NCBI RefSeq assembly: GCF_019991125.1
Contig: NZ_JAGENB010000005.1
Location: forward strand, 348,097 to 412,096
Length of the DNA: 64,000 bases
Direction of reading: 5' to 3'
Origin: Phyllobacterium calauticae
GTDB lineage: Bacteria > Pseudomonadota > Alphaproteobacteria > Rhizobiales > Rhizobiaceae
In this document: positions 18,116-26,284 of the stretch, one piece after another
Position numbering within the stretch: the stretch's first letter is position 1
How the letters are laid out: every line of letters begins with the position of its first letter
The notes under the pieces: generated by a model
Database searches by the model: none
Told to the model about the DNA's origin: nothing
What the model saw: the letters and a program-made list of their open reading frames with translations, nothing else
Program-made: the position numbers and the translations under genes

Positions 18116-18852
18116 TCAAGGTCGATCAACTCAGAATCTCGTTCGGCACGCATGAAGTTGTCCGCGGCGTTTCCTTTGATGTTGCCAAGGGCGGCAGCTT
18201 CGGCATCGTCGGCGAAAGCGGATCGGGCAAATCAACGGTTTTGCGCGCGATGGCCGGTCTCAATGAAGACTGGAGCGGGCGCATCGCCTTCGACGGCACG
18301 GATGCGCCGCTGAAACGTCCGCCGGCCTTTTTCCGTCAGGTGCAGATGGTGTTCCAGGATCCGTTCGGTTCGCTGCACCCGCGCCAGACCATAGACCGGA
18401 TTCTCAGTGAACTCCTCCTGGTGCACAAACTGCCGGACGTCGAAAAACGCATCAAGCAGGCACTTTCGGACGTTGCCTTGCCGCAGACCGTGCGCTTTCG
18501 CTATCCGCACCAGCTTTCCGGCGGCCAGCGCCAGCGTGTTGCCATTGCCCGCGCGCTGATTGCCGAACCGCAGGTCCTGCTGCTGGACGAGCCGACCAGC
18601 GCGCTTGACGTGTCGGTGCAGGCGGAAATTCTCAACCTCTTGGCCGATCTCAGGCAAGCACGGAATTTGACCTATGTCCTCGTCAGCCACAATCTGGCAG
18701 TCATCGCGCATCTGTGTCCGCAGCTTGGCGTCATGCTGAACGGCGAGATGGTCGAGCAATTGAGTGCCGATGATCTGCGGGCAGGACGCACGAAACACGC
18801 GCATACGTCGGCGCTTCGCACGTTGAGCATCAATCTCGAAGAACCGGCATAA
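18112..18852 (+). CDS. Peptide ABC transporter ATPase (DppF-like, short form)
   Basis: Second ATPase, 246 aa, with Walker A (GESGSGKST), Q-loop (MVFQDPFGSLHPRQ), signature (QLSGGQRQRVAIARALI) and Walker B (VLLLDEPTSALDVS). The start is ATG 18112, overlapping the stop of the DppD-like gene; a longer upstream frame is only an extension into that gene. It lacks the C-terminal oligopeptide-transporter extension. It should pair with the preceding ATPase to drive the two permeases. Confidence 0.9.
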   Translation: MIKVDQLRISFGTHEVVRGVSFDVAKGGSFGIVGESGSGKSTVLRAMAGLNEDWSGRIAFDGTDAPLKRPPAFFRQVQMVFQDPFGSLHPRQTIDRILSELLLVHKLPDVEKRIKQALSDVALPQTVRFRYPHQLSGGQRQRVAIARALIAEPQVLLLDEPTSALDVSVQAEILNLLADLRQARNLTYVLVSHNLAVIAHLCPQLGVMLNGEMVEQLSADDLRAGRTKHAHTSALRTLSINLEEPA

Positions 18853-18863
18853 CGGAGGACAGG

Positions 18864-20378
18864 ATGTCCGTCAGTTTGAATTGGGCGGCCGCTGCGGCCT
18901 GTGCCGAAAACTTTGCAAGTCAATGGCCGGCCAACGAGCCGGGCGGGGCCATCATCGGTTTCGATAGGCAAGGCATCCGCTTCGCCTATGCCGGAGGATT
19001 GGAAAGCCTCGCGACAGGCACGGCGTTTTCAGCTGACAGCGTGGTACGCTACGCCTCGGTGACCAAGCATGTTTTTTCGGCAATGGTGCTACAAAACGCT
19101 GGTCTTATCACGCTGGATGATCGCCTCGGTGACCATCTTGCGGAGCTGCAGCCGCCTCTCGCCGACGTGACCGTTGGCCGTGCCCTCGACATGAGTGGCG
19201 GTCTGCCGGATGTGCGCGAATGCCTGACGCTTCTCGGGCTGTCCGTTTATACGGAAACACAGAAACAGCCGCTGCTGGATTTTCTCAGCTCGCTGACGCG
19301 GCTGAACTTCGATGCCGGCACAGACGTTTCGTACTCCAACACCGGCTATCGTCTGGTCGAAGCGGCTCTCGAACGCAAGGGGAAGACCTTCGACGCTTTT
19401 GTCCAGGATGAGATTGCCGGTCCGCTGGCTATCTTCCTCAAGGCGCCGGAAGTGTGGAACGATCCGGTTTCCGGTCTTGTGCCGGGCTACTTCAAGGACG
19501 ATGAAACGTGGCAGCTCAGCGCTGCTGGCCTGCATATCTCCGCGTCCGGCAGTCTGACGGGGAGCGGCAACAGCCTTGCCGTATGGCTGCAGCATTTGCT
19601 TGCGGACGGTGATCGCCATGCGGGCCTGCTCGCGGCACTTTCCGCCACCCGCTGCATGGGCGATGGCCGCCCATCCAACTACGGACTTGGTCTGCGCTGG
19701 TCGGAATTGGCCGGGCGCCGCTTCGTCGGCCATGGCGGTTCTCACCCCGGCTACAAATCCTATTTCCTTCTCGATGCGGAAGCGGGAACCGGGTTTGTCG
19801 TTGTGTCCAATCGCGACGATACCAACGGCTACAAGATTGCCCTGGCCGCGATGGGTGCCCTCACGGGACAGCCGCTGCCACAGACAAACTGCACCATTCC
19901 CGACGGTCTCTACGTCACGGAAACCGGCCCGTACTGGATTGAAATGGCGGGCGGCATTGCCACCTATCTCGACGCCGAGGACACGCTCTATGACGATGGT
20001 GACGGCTGGTTTTCATCGCGATCCGCTTCCTCGCCGATGCGGCTGCGCTGGACCGGCACGGCCCTGGAAGGCGAGGCGGGTTATATCAACCGGCGATTCC
20101 TGCCGGTAAAGCCGGGACTGGCATCCGCCGACCTGGACGGCCATTGGGTCGCCGCTGAATATGGGGCGCGTTTCGATATACGCGATGGCATGGTAAGCAT
20201 GGGGATCGGCCCGACGCGCCATGCCATGCAATTGGTTCCCCTGGGCAATGGCCGTTTCCTCTTCACTCTCATCGATGGACCCTGGCGCAAGCGCATCTGC
20301 CTGCATTGTCTTGCCGATGGAAAAGTCGAGCTGGTTCTCAGCCGCAGCCGCATGATGGAATATACGCTGGCACGCTGA
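18864..20378 (+). CDS. dap: D-aminopeptidase, serine peptidase family S12
   Basis: Penicillin-recognising serine hydrolase of 504 aa, resembling Ochrobactrum D-aminopeptidase (DAP, about 520 aa) in length and motif spacing. DAP releases N-terminal D-residues from peptides. Catalytic motifs are SVTK (Ser65, Lys68), YSN (Tyr157, Asn159) and HGG (His290-Gly291-Gly292). After about residue 335 comes a beta-rich C-terminal part, as in DAP. No signal peptide is visible, so it should act in the cytoplasm on imported peptides. It starts 12 bp after the importer ATPase behind a CGGAGGACAGG ribosome binding site and is the last gene of that operon. A plain beta-lactamase-like esterase is the alternative. 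Confidence 0.8.
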   Translation: MSVSLNWAAAAACAENFASQWPANEPGGAIIGFDRQGIRFAYAGGLESLATGTAFSADSVVRYASVTKHVFSAMVLQNAGLITLDDRLGDHLAELQPPLADVTVGRALDMSGGLPDVRECLTLLGLSVYTETQKQPLLDFLSSLTRLNFDAGTDVSYSNTGYRLVEAALERKGKTFDAFVQDEIAGPLAIFLKAPEVWNDPVSGLVPGYFKDDETWQLSAAGLHISASGSLTGSGNSLAVWLQHLLADGDRHAGLLAALSATRCMGDGRPSNYGLGLRWSELAGRRFVGHGGSHPGYKSYFLLDAEAGTGFVVVSNRDDTNGYKIALAAMGALTGQPLPQTNCTIPDGLYVTETGPYWIEMAGGIATYLDAEDTLYDDGDGWFSSRSASSPMRLRWTGTALEGEAGYINRRFLPVKPGLASADLDGHWVAAEYGARFDIRDGMVSMGIGPTRHAMQLVPLGNGRFLFTLIDGPWRKRICLHCLADGKVELVLSRSRMMEYTLAR

Positions 20379-20418
20379 TTTTGATTTGAAATCCGCATCG
20401 CTTTCCGTAATACGGGAA

Positions 20419-20446
20419 GGCGCCCGCCCATCGCGGGTGCCTTTTT
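20419..20446 (+). terminator. Rho-independent terminator after dap
   Basis: A 9-bp stem GGCGCCCGC / GCGGGTGCC (one G-T wobble) with the 5-nt loop CCATC, followed by TTTTT. It closes the six-gene importer-dap operon and isolates it from the LysR gene that starts 24 bp further on. Confidence 0.88.
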
Positions 20447-20469
20447 GTTGTGAAGCAGGAACCGTCCCA

Positions 20470-21378
20470 TTGGAAATCAAGTGGCTCGAAGACTTTCTCG
20501 CGCTGGCGAATACGCTGAATTTTTCGAAAGCTGCCGATGAGAGACATGTCACGCAGTCCGCTTTCAGCCGGCGCATCAAGCAGTTGGAAGCCTGGCTCGG
20601 AACAACCCTCATAGATCGGGCGACCTATCCGTCCCGCCTGACCGATGCGGGAGACAAGTTTGTGCCCGTCGCGCAGGAGGCGTTGAAGACGCTTCATCAG
20701 GCCCGGCGCAAATTCAAGGTGGACGAGGGGATCGATGCGCACACGATTACCTTCACGGCGCTGCACACCCTGTCATTCACTCTTTTCCCGGAATGGCTGA
20801 AGGCGCTGAACACAAAAACCGGACCGGTCCTTTCCCGGTTGCGCCCGGACTCCGGCATCATGGAGCAGAACGCCAATTCCCTGGTGGATGGCGAATGTGA
20901 TTTCCTTTTGACCTACGCCCATGCGTCGGTGCCGTTGCTGCTCGATCCCCTGGAATTCGAGTATCAGCTGCTCGGTTCGGAAAATATCATTCCGGTGTCG
21001 GCACCCGGCGCCGATGGAGAGCCGTTGCACGCGTTTGGCCGCGAGGGGAAACCGGTCGCCTATATCAGTTATGAAAAGGCTTCGTTCTTCGGCCAGCTGA
21101 TGGCCGACCTCTTTGCCAGGCGGCAGCCCGACTACACGCTTGTGCATGAGGGCAGCATGGCCGTCGGACTGACGGGCATGGCGCTTGCCGGCTGGGGTGT
21201 CGCCTGGGCACCGGAGAGCCTGACGCGAGCCGATCTCGCGCAGGGCGCGCTGGTCCGCGCTGCCGATCCAAGCTGGGATATCAGCGTCGACATCCGGCTT
21301 TACCGGTCCCGGCAAAACCGGCGGCCTGTGGTTCGCCGCGTCTGGCAAGCCATCGCCGAAATGACGTCATCGCACTGA
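20470..21378 (+). CDS. LysR-family transcriptional regulator
   Basis: LysR-type regulator of about 302 aa. The N-terminal winged helix-turn-helix (residues 1-60, LEDFLALANTLNFSKAADERHVTQSAFSRRIK) is followed by a LysR substrate-binding domain. The likely start is TTG 20470 (LEIKWLEDF..), with AGGA 9-12 bases upstream. An ATG 28 codons earlier lies inside the terminator region and adds residues foreign to the family. It sits in the middle of the D-peptide island. The three T-N11-A palindromes upstream of the dipeptidase, importer and dmpA units are its most likely targets. Confidence 0.85.
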   Translation: MEIKWLEDFLALANTLNFSKAADERHVTQSAFSRRIKQLEAWLGTTLIDRATYPSRLTDAGDKFVPVAQEALKTLHQARRKFKVDEGIDAHTITFTALHTLSFTLFPEWLKALNTKTGPVLSRLRPDSGIMEQNANSLVDGECDFLLTYAHASVPLLLDPLEFEYQLLGSENIIPVSAPGADGEPLHAFGREGKPVAYISYEKASFFGQLMADLFARRQPDYTLVHEGSMAVGLTGMALAGWGVAWAPESLTRADLAQGALVRAADPSWDISVDIRLYRSRQNRRPVVRRVWQAIAEMTSSH

Positions 21379-21431
21379 CGCCGTCCGATCTGCCTTGCCG
21401 ATATGGAAAGGCAGATCCGCGGCGCCGAGGG

Positions 21432-22301
21432 TCAGACCGCCGTCTTGTACGCGTGCTCGATATACAATTCACGCAACCGCCGCATGACGGGGCCGGGTGT
21501 ACCGTTGCCAACGGGCAGTCCGTCGATCGTCGTGACCGGCAGGACAAAGTTGGATGCGCTGCTCATGCCCGCCTCGGTGGCGGCAAGAGCCTCGGTGAGG
21601 CTGAACGGGCGCTCCTCGATACGCATGCCGGTTTCCTGTGCCAGCTGCAGAAGAGCGAGACGCGTGCATCCGGGCAGCGTCTTGCTGCTGTTGGCGCGGG
21701 TGACGATCGAGCCTTCCGGTGTCACGATATAGGCCGTCGAGGATGCGCCTTCGGTGACCAGGCCATCTTCGATCATCCATGCTTCCTGGCAGCCCGCTTC
21801 CCTGGCGATACGTTTGGCCAGGACCTGCGGCAACAGGCAGGTGCTCTTGATATCCCGGCGCGCCCAGCGCATGTCGTCGACGGATTTGATGGCGAGCCCC
21901 GTATTCACGGCTGGCAAATCGAGCAGCTTCTTGACCTGGGTGAACATGATAAGGGTTGGTTCGAGGTCATCGGAAAACAGAAAGTCCCGTTCCTCGGCAC
22001 CGCGCGTCATCTGGAGATAGATCAATCCCTCGACGAGCGCATTCCGCTCGATCAGGGTCTTTTGAATCTGCTCGATCTCCTCGGGGGAGACCGCCATCCG
22101 GATGCCGATCTCATTCGTCGACCGTTGCAGCCGCGTGGTGTGAGGCTTGCTGTCGACCAGTTTGCCGCCAAGAACGGCAGTGACTTCATAAATCCCGTCG
22201 CCGAAAAGAAAGCCGCGATCAAAGATGGAAATACGTGCTTCCGCAGCGGGAACGAACGCGCCGTTGACGTAGGCGATGCGGCTGTCGGCCGTGTGTTTCA
22301 T
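21432..22301 (-). CDS. dat: D-amino-acid transaminase (PLP class IV)
   Basis: Fold type IV pyridoxal-phosphate aminotransferase of 289 aa that should move the amino group of D-amino acids to 2-oxo acids. The PLP lysine is Lys152 (RRDIKSTCLL). The Arg in YLQMTRG matches the substrate-carboxylate arginine of Bacillus DAAT, and EDGLVTEGASSTAYIV carries the cofactor-binding glutamate. These features favour DAAT over branched-chain transaminase or ADC lyase. It is the second gene of an operon with dmpA (40-bp gap). It would take the D-amino acids freed by the island's peptidases. Confidence 0.85.
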   Translation of the reverse strand: MKHTADSRIAYVNGAFVPAAEARISIFDRGFLFGDGIYEVTAVLGGKLVDSKPHTTRLQRSTNEIGIRMAVSPEEIEQIQKTLIERNALVEGLIYLQMTRGAEERDFLFSDDLEPTLIMFTQVKKLLDLPAVNTGLAIKSVDDMRWARRDIKSTCLLPQVLAKRIAREAGCQEAWMIEDGLVTEGASSTAYIVTPEGSIVTRANSSKTLPGCTRLALLQLAQETGMRIEERPFSLTEALAATEAGMSSASNFVLPVTTIDGLPVGNGTPGPVMRRLRELYIEHAYKTAV

Positions 22302-22341
22302 GGGAACTCCTTGGTATGAAAAGGGTGCGCCGGCCGGAAAA

Positions 22342-23412
22342 TCACCGGCGGGCGAGGCGCTTCAATGTCTCGAACGAGATGGCCTCGATCCGGTTGGGGC
22401 TCGATGTGCCGGCATTGAAACCTTCGGTGGTTTGCGCCATGCACAGGGAATTGAGGATGCTTTCTTCCGTTGCTTCGATGGCTGCCTCGAACAGCGGCGA
22501 CACAAGCTCATTCGGCAGATCCGGTATTGCCGTGACTTTCTTGCGCTGCTTTTTCGTGCGGCGAACCTCCGTTGCGGTGGAAAAGGCCAGGGCGTAATCG
22601 CCCGAACCGTTGCTCAGCGCCGCACCGGTTCGGGCGAGGCCGCCAAAAGCGCGTGTGGCCAGACGCTTCAGATTGCGGTCCGACAGGGGCGCGTCTGTGG
22701 CCACGATGATGACGATGGAGCCGTCCCGGTCTTCGCTTGCCGAACTGGCATAGGGTGACCCATCGATGCGCAGATGTCCGCCGTAATTGGACTGGACGAG
22801 AATGCCGACGGTATAATCCTTTCCGCCCGTGCTGACGCGTCTGGAACTTGTGCCGATGCCGCCTTTCAGGCCGAAGGCCACCGTACCCGTGCCCGCGCCG
22901 ACGCTTCCTTCCGCGACAGGACCGTCGGCGGCCGCTGCAAGCGCCTCGCCCATCTCCGCGATGCTGGGGCGCCCGCTGCGGATGTCATTGAGACGGGAAT
23001 CATTGGTTTCGCCAACCACGGCGTTGATGGAGACCAGCTGGCCATTGTCCGGCTGCGACAGGGTCCAGCGGTTGATGGCTTCAATGGCCCTGCCGGTTGC
23101 CAATGTGTTTGTCAGAAGAACCGGCGTTTCCATCTCGCCCAGCTCTTCGATCTGGGTCGAGCCGGCGAACTTTCCGTAACCGTTGAGAACGGCAATCGCG
23201 GCCGGTACCTTGTCCTGGAACAGGTTGCCGCCATGCGGCAGGATCGCGGTGGCGCCGGTGCGGATGGTTTCGCCTTCGACAATCGTCACGTGCCCCACAT
23301 GCACGCCAGCCACATCGGTGATCGCGTTGAGCGGACCGGGCGGATAGTGGCCGGGAGCAATGCCGATATCCCGCGCTCGCGATCGTTGTGTATTGCCGTT
23401 GGCCTGTGCCAT
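22342..23412 (-). CDS. dmpA: DmpA-type aminopeptidase / D-esterase (peptidase S58, P1 family)
   Basis: N-terminal nucleophile hydrolase of 356 aa, homologous to Ochrobactrum DmpA (L-aminopeptidase D-Ala-esterase/amidase) and to beta-peptidyl aminopeptidases. The precursor should cleave itself between Gly231 and Ser232 (EDRDGSIVIIVATDAPL), making Ser232 the nucleophile. The second catalytic motif NGSGD (Ser270, Asp272) lies 38 residues later, the family spacing. Other family blocks are ITDVAGVHVGH, NAVVGETND and GTGTVAFGLKGGIGTSSR. First gene of a two-gene operon with dat. Substrates could be D-Ala amides, beta-peptides or ordinary N-terminal L-residues. Confidence 0.88.
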   Translation of the reverse strand: MAQANGNTQRSRARDIGIAPGHYPPGPLNAITDVAGVHVGHVTIVEGETIRTGATAILPHGGNLFQDKVPAAIAVLNGYGKFAGSTQIEELGEMETPVLLTNTLATGRAIEAINRWTLSQPDNGQLVSINAVVGETNDSRLNDIRSGRPSIAEMGEALAAAADGPVAEGSVGAGTGTVAFGLKGGIGTSSRRVSTGGKDYTVGILVQSNYGGHLRIDGSPYASSASEDRDGSIVIIVATDAPLSDRNLKRLATRAFGGLARTGAALSNGSGDYALAFSTATEVRRTKKQRKKVTAIPDLPNELVSPLFEAAIEATEESILNSLCMAQTTEGFNAGTSSPNRIEAISFETLKRLARR

Positions 23413-23492
23413 CCCGTGCGCTCCCTTATGGCGTTTTCATAGCGCTCTTCCGCACGGGATGGCATCGCAAATGTGGAATAGTTCTATGTCGA

Positions 23493-23507
23493 ATGCGCAA
23501 TAGGCAT
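23493..23507. promoter_or_regulatory. Candidate LysR box 3 upstream of dmpA-dat
   Basis: ATGCGCAATAGGCAT carries the same ATGC-N7-GCAT frame as the boxes at 13543 and 13592 and fits T-N11-A (T 23494, A 23506). It lies 81 bp upstream of the dmpA start, a normal place for LysR activation. It agrees with box 2 at 11 of 15 positions. Confidence 0.5.
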
Positions 23508-23550
23508 GGCACAGCAATTTACCGCGACCATAACGATCAGGCGAGGCAGG

Positions 23551-23808
23551 CTAATGCTGAGGTTTGACCTCAAGGAAAATGCCGGCCTCGCGTGCCGCAT
23601 CGACAAATGCACGCCGGGCCTTGTGGGCTGGTTTCCACCCATCAAGGGCGTCCATACAGGATTGGAGTGCCTTCCGGTATTTGGGGCCGTGATTGCGCGG
23701 CCAGTGGATTTTGAGACATTCTACCGCTTCCCATGTGCTGTAGATCATCCTCTGTCCCGCAATGCCCAATCGTACTGCAACGGGGACAGAAAAACGTTTT
23801 TCACTCAT
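23551..23808 (-). CDS. DUF982-family small protein
   Basis: Protein of 85 aa with the DUF982 pattern common in rhizobia, often in multiple copies: an N-terminal strand (FSVPVAVRLG), STWEAVECLKIHWP, then RKALQSCMDALDGWKPAHKARRAFVDAAREAGI. Function unknown. The start is ATG 23808, with AGGAAGAG directly upstream; a longer frame to 23871 lacks a ribosome binding site. It stands alone. Confidence 0.75.
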   Translation of the reverse strand: MSEKRFSVPVAVRLGIAGQRMIYSTWEAVECLKIHWPRNHGPKYRKALQSCMDALDGWKPAHKARRAFVDAAREAGIFLEVKPQH

Positions 23809-23912
23809 CTCTTCCTCTTTTCCATCGCATGATTCCAACATCTCGATGATCGCAGAATTTTGGGGCAGCAATGAGTCATCCCTGCCGCAACCGGCGTTCC
23901 GGCATGCTTGGG

Positions 23913-24584
23913 TCAGAGCGATGTGGGGACATCGCCATGATCCACCCTGCGTGAGAATTCCGTTTCCAGGCCCTGTGCAAGCCGTGCCGCCTGACCGATC
24001 CAGTCTTCCCGTTCAATGCGTCCGGGAAAGGCGAGGTAGCTCCCGACCCATTCCGCATTCTGATGGTTCCACGCCGCGATCTGGCTGAACGTCCAGATGC
24101 CGAGCTCGTTGAGTTTGATCTCGTTGGCATGGCCGACACCTGCTATCCGTTTCAGATTGTCAGGGGTTGCAACCCTGTCGATTGACGGCGGGCGCTGTCC
24201 GGGATGACCGTCGCTGGCCAGAGCCGTTGCGACCGGCGCGGCGGCAACCGGTGCCGCCGCCGGGGCCATGGCGGTTTGCTGTTGGACAGCCGGTTCGGCG
24301 GCGCGCAGACTTGCCAGCCAGCTGCCGGCGAAATAACCGACGATGTAGCTGCCGACAAGCAGCAGAGCCGCTTCCAGATACTGCCCGGCAAGGCCCGGCA
24401 GCCATTTCAGCACCGCGACGACGAGGCCGACGACGAAGAGCAGGCAAAGCAGTCTAAGCCAGCTTGGCCAGGAAACCGGCCGCCATGCCTGGACCGATCG
24501 CTGGAAGGTCATGAAACCCACTGCGATGCCCAGAAGAAGCGCAATCAACATCCAAGGCCAGTACGTCGAAAGTAGATAGGTCAT
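23913..24584 (-). CDS. Membrane protein with C-terminal helix-hairpin-helix-like domain
   Basis: Protein of 223 aa with an N-terminal membrane helix (LLSTYWPWMLIALLLGIAVGF), a second hydrophobic block (residues about 42-92), an Ala/Pro/Gln-rich linker (about 97-130), and a C-terminal helix-hairpin-helix-like unit (DNLKRIAGVGHANEIKLNELGIWTFSQIAAWN). The same C-terminal unit occurs in rhizobial proteins annotated as L21- or NADH-dehydrogenase-associated. There it fits protein or nucleic-acid contacts, but no role is proven. No operon partner. Confidence 0.65.
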   Translation of the reverse strand: MTYLLSTYWPWMLIALLLGIAVGFMTFQRSVQAWRPVSWPSWLRLLCLLFVVGLVVAVLKWLPGLAGQYLEAALLLVGSYIVGYFAGSWLASLRAAEPAVQQQTAMAPAAAPVAAAPVATALASDGHPGQRPPSIDRVATPDNLKRIAGVGHANEIKLNELGIWTFSQIAAWNHQNAEWVGSYLAFPGRIEREDWIGQAARLAQGLETEFSRRVDHGDVPTSL

Positions 24585-24596
24585 TGCCGTTCTCTC

Positions 24597-24809
24597 CTAT
24601 TTGACAGAGAATTCGATCGGGCGATCAAGCGCCTTGCCTATATCAGTATCGTTCGATGCAATCGGATATGGGGAACCGAGGTCGACGGCAGTCAGCCGCT
24701 CGGGTGATAGGTCGGCATTTGCCAGGCAAGTGGTGCTGGCCTTTGTCACTTTGAGGGCCGACTCATCGCACTGTCCTCGGATGAATAAAACCTTAAGTTG
24801 CAGCGACAA
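24597..24809 (-). pseudogene. Possible remnant of an OmpA-like C-terminal domain
   Basis: The last 45 residues of this frame (SPERLTAVDLGSPYPIASND followed by TDIGKALDRPIEFSVK) read like the end of an OmpA/MotB peptidoglycan-binding domain, whose usual form is ..RL.AVGYGES.PIA.NDT..GRA.NRRIEF.. The peptidoglycan-contact NRR-type arginine pair is reduced to DRP. Only a TTG is available as start, there is no ribosome binding site, and a stop lies eight codons further upstream, so the first half of the domain is missing. Most simply this is a degraded gene fragment. A short functional protein is less likely. It occupies most of the 329-bp stretch between its neighbours. Confidence 0.4.
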
Positions 24810-24913
24810 CCTATACGTTTCCGCGCCTTCTTTCTAGTGACGCAATTTGTCCGGATTCTTCCCGATTGATCCACACAGCGTCAGAACGGCGCGTTGGCTG
24901 CCCGGTTACCGGC

Positions 24914-26272
24914 TCAAGCGACGATCGGCACGGCAATGTCGTGTCCGGCGATTGCCTTGACATTGTTCCGGCCGCTGTGTTTTGCCCGGTACAGCGCTTT
25001 GTCGGCATTTTCCAGAATCTGTTCCGAACTGTCGAAAACGCCGCTTCGCATCGACGCGACGCCAAGGCTGGCGGTCATTCTTATGATGTCGTCCTGCGGG
25101 GCCTTGATACGCAGGCTGCTGATCGAGGTCCGGATGGCCTCTGCCACGCAGACACCGTCTCCCAGGCTGCAGGCGGGAAGAACAAGTGCAAATTCTTCTC
25201 CGCCATACCGCGCGATATGACATACCCGGTCCGAGCAGACGCCGCTGAGGACGCTGGCGGCGGCTTTGAGACACGTATCACCGGCCTGATGGCCGTAGCG
25301 GTCATTGATGGACTTGAAGTGATCGAGATCGACCATGACGATGGCCAGATCATCGCCCCGCTCGACGGATGTGTTGAACGCCTCGACGAGCTTTCGCTCA
25401 AAACTGCGCCTGTTGGCGAGCCGGGTCAGGCCATCCTCCTCGGACAGGGTGTGCAGAATGGTGTTGGTCTCCAACAGGTCGCGTGACACCCGGCCATAGG
25501 CCTGAATGGCATCGAAAATGGTGGAAAGTTCGCGGAACAGGGGATGGCGGAACTTGACGTCGCCCGCTTCCTGCCGGTCAATCGACCCGAGATAGTTGAT
25601 CGCCGTATGGATGGGGGCAATGATGTGGCGGGCCACAACGAACAGCGCGCCGATGGCGATTATCACCGGGAGTATCAGGATGACGATCCATGCCAGCTGG
25701 ATCATCCTGGCGGTCTTCTGAATATCGCCCGACATCGCATAGGCGAGCGCTGCGGCGTCCGTCGTCAGGTCCTGTGTCAAGCTGTCCGTCAGATGCATGG
25801 CCGATTGATAGGCCTCGAGCGCCTGCTTATCCAGCTGTGCGGCGGAAATCCCTTCGGTTTTCGTTTGGGCCAGTGTCTCGCTTCGCCTGATCTGTTCCCG
25901 CTTGGCAATGATGCGCTTTACCTGTTCGGCGACTTCCAGCACCTTGTCGGCCAGTTGCGCATTGTTATCCAGGGTGAAGCTTCTGGCGAGGACATGGGTC
26001 TGCAGCTGCACCTGCCGTTCCAGTTCGCGATCCCGGGCGAGATAGGCTGAGCGGACAAGCGAGGCCAGCCGTTCGATCTTCAGGGCATTGCGGTTCTGGG
26101 CCAGGACGAGCGGCAGCTGGTTTTCCTGCGCGTAATCGGCGTTGCTTTCGATCTTTTGCAGCAGGAAGAATGAATAGCCGGCCGCCGCAACGGCATAGAC
26201 GAGGACAAGCGCAATCAGGAGCTGACCTGCAGCCCGCATCGAAATTTGCATTCCCTGAAAAGGATTACGCAT
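24914..26272 (-). CDS. Membrane diguanylate cyclase (GGDEF)
   Basis: Protein of 452 aa with two membrane helices (about residues 14-36 and 192-214) enclosing a helical periplasmic sensor region of about 155 residues, then a HAMP-like linker and a GGDEF domain. The active-site motif is GGEEF (near residue 355, ARYGGEEFAL), so it should make cyclic di-GMP. I see no RxxD inhibitory site five residues before it. It lies 12 bp downstream of a periplasmic amino-acid-binding-like protein on the same strand. The pair may sense a solute and convert it to c-di-GMP, which is inference. Confidence 0.88.
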   Translation of the reverse strand: MRNPFQGMQISMRAAGQLLIALVLVYAVAAAGYSFFLLQKIESNADYAQENQLPLVLAQNRNALKIERLASLVRSAYLARDRELERQVQLQTHVLARSFTLDNNAQLADKVLEVAEQVKRIIAKREQIRRSETLAQTKTEGISAAQLDKQALEAYQSAMHLTDSLTQDLTTDAAALAYAMSGDIQKTARMIQLAWIVILILPVIIAIGALFVVARHIIAPIHTAINYLGSIDRQEAGDVKFRHPLFRELSTIFDAIQAYGRVSRDLLETNTILHTLSEEDGLTRLANRRSFERKLVEAFNTSVERGDDLAIVMVDLDHFKSINDRYGHQAGDTCLKAAASVLSGVCSDRVCHIARYGGEEFALVLPACSLGDGVCVAEAIRTSISSLRIKAPQDDIIRMTASLGVASMRSGVFDSSEQILENADKALYRAKHSGRNNVKAIAGHDIAVPIVA

Positions 26273-26284
26273 GTCGGGTAACGC

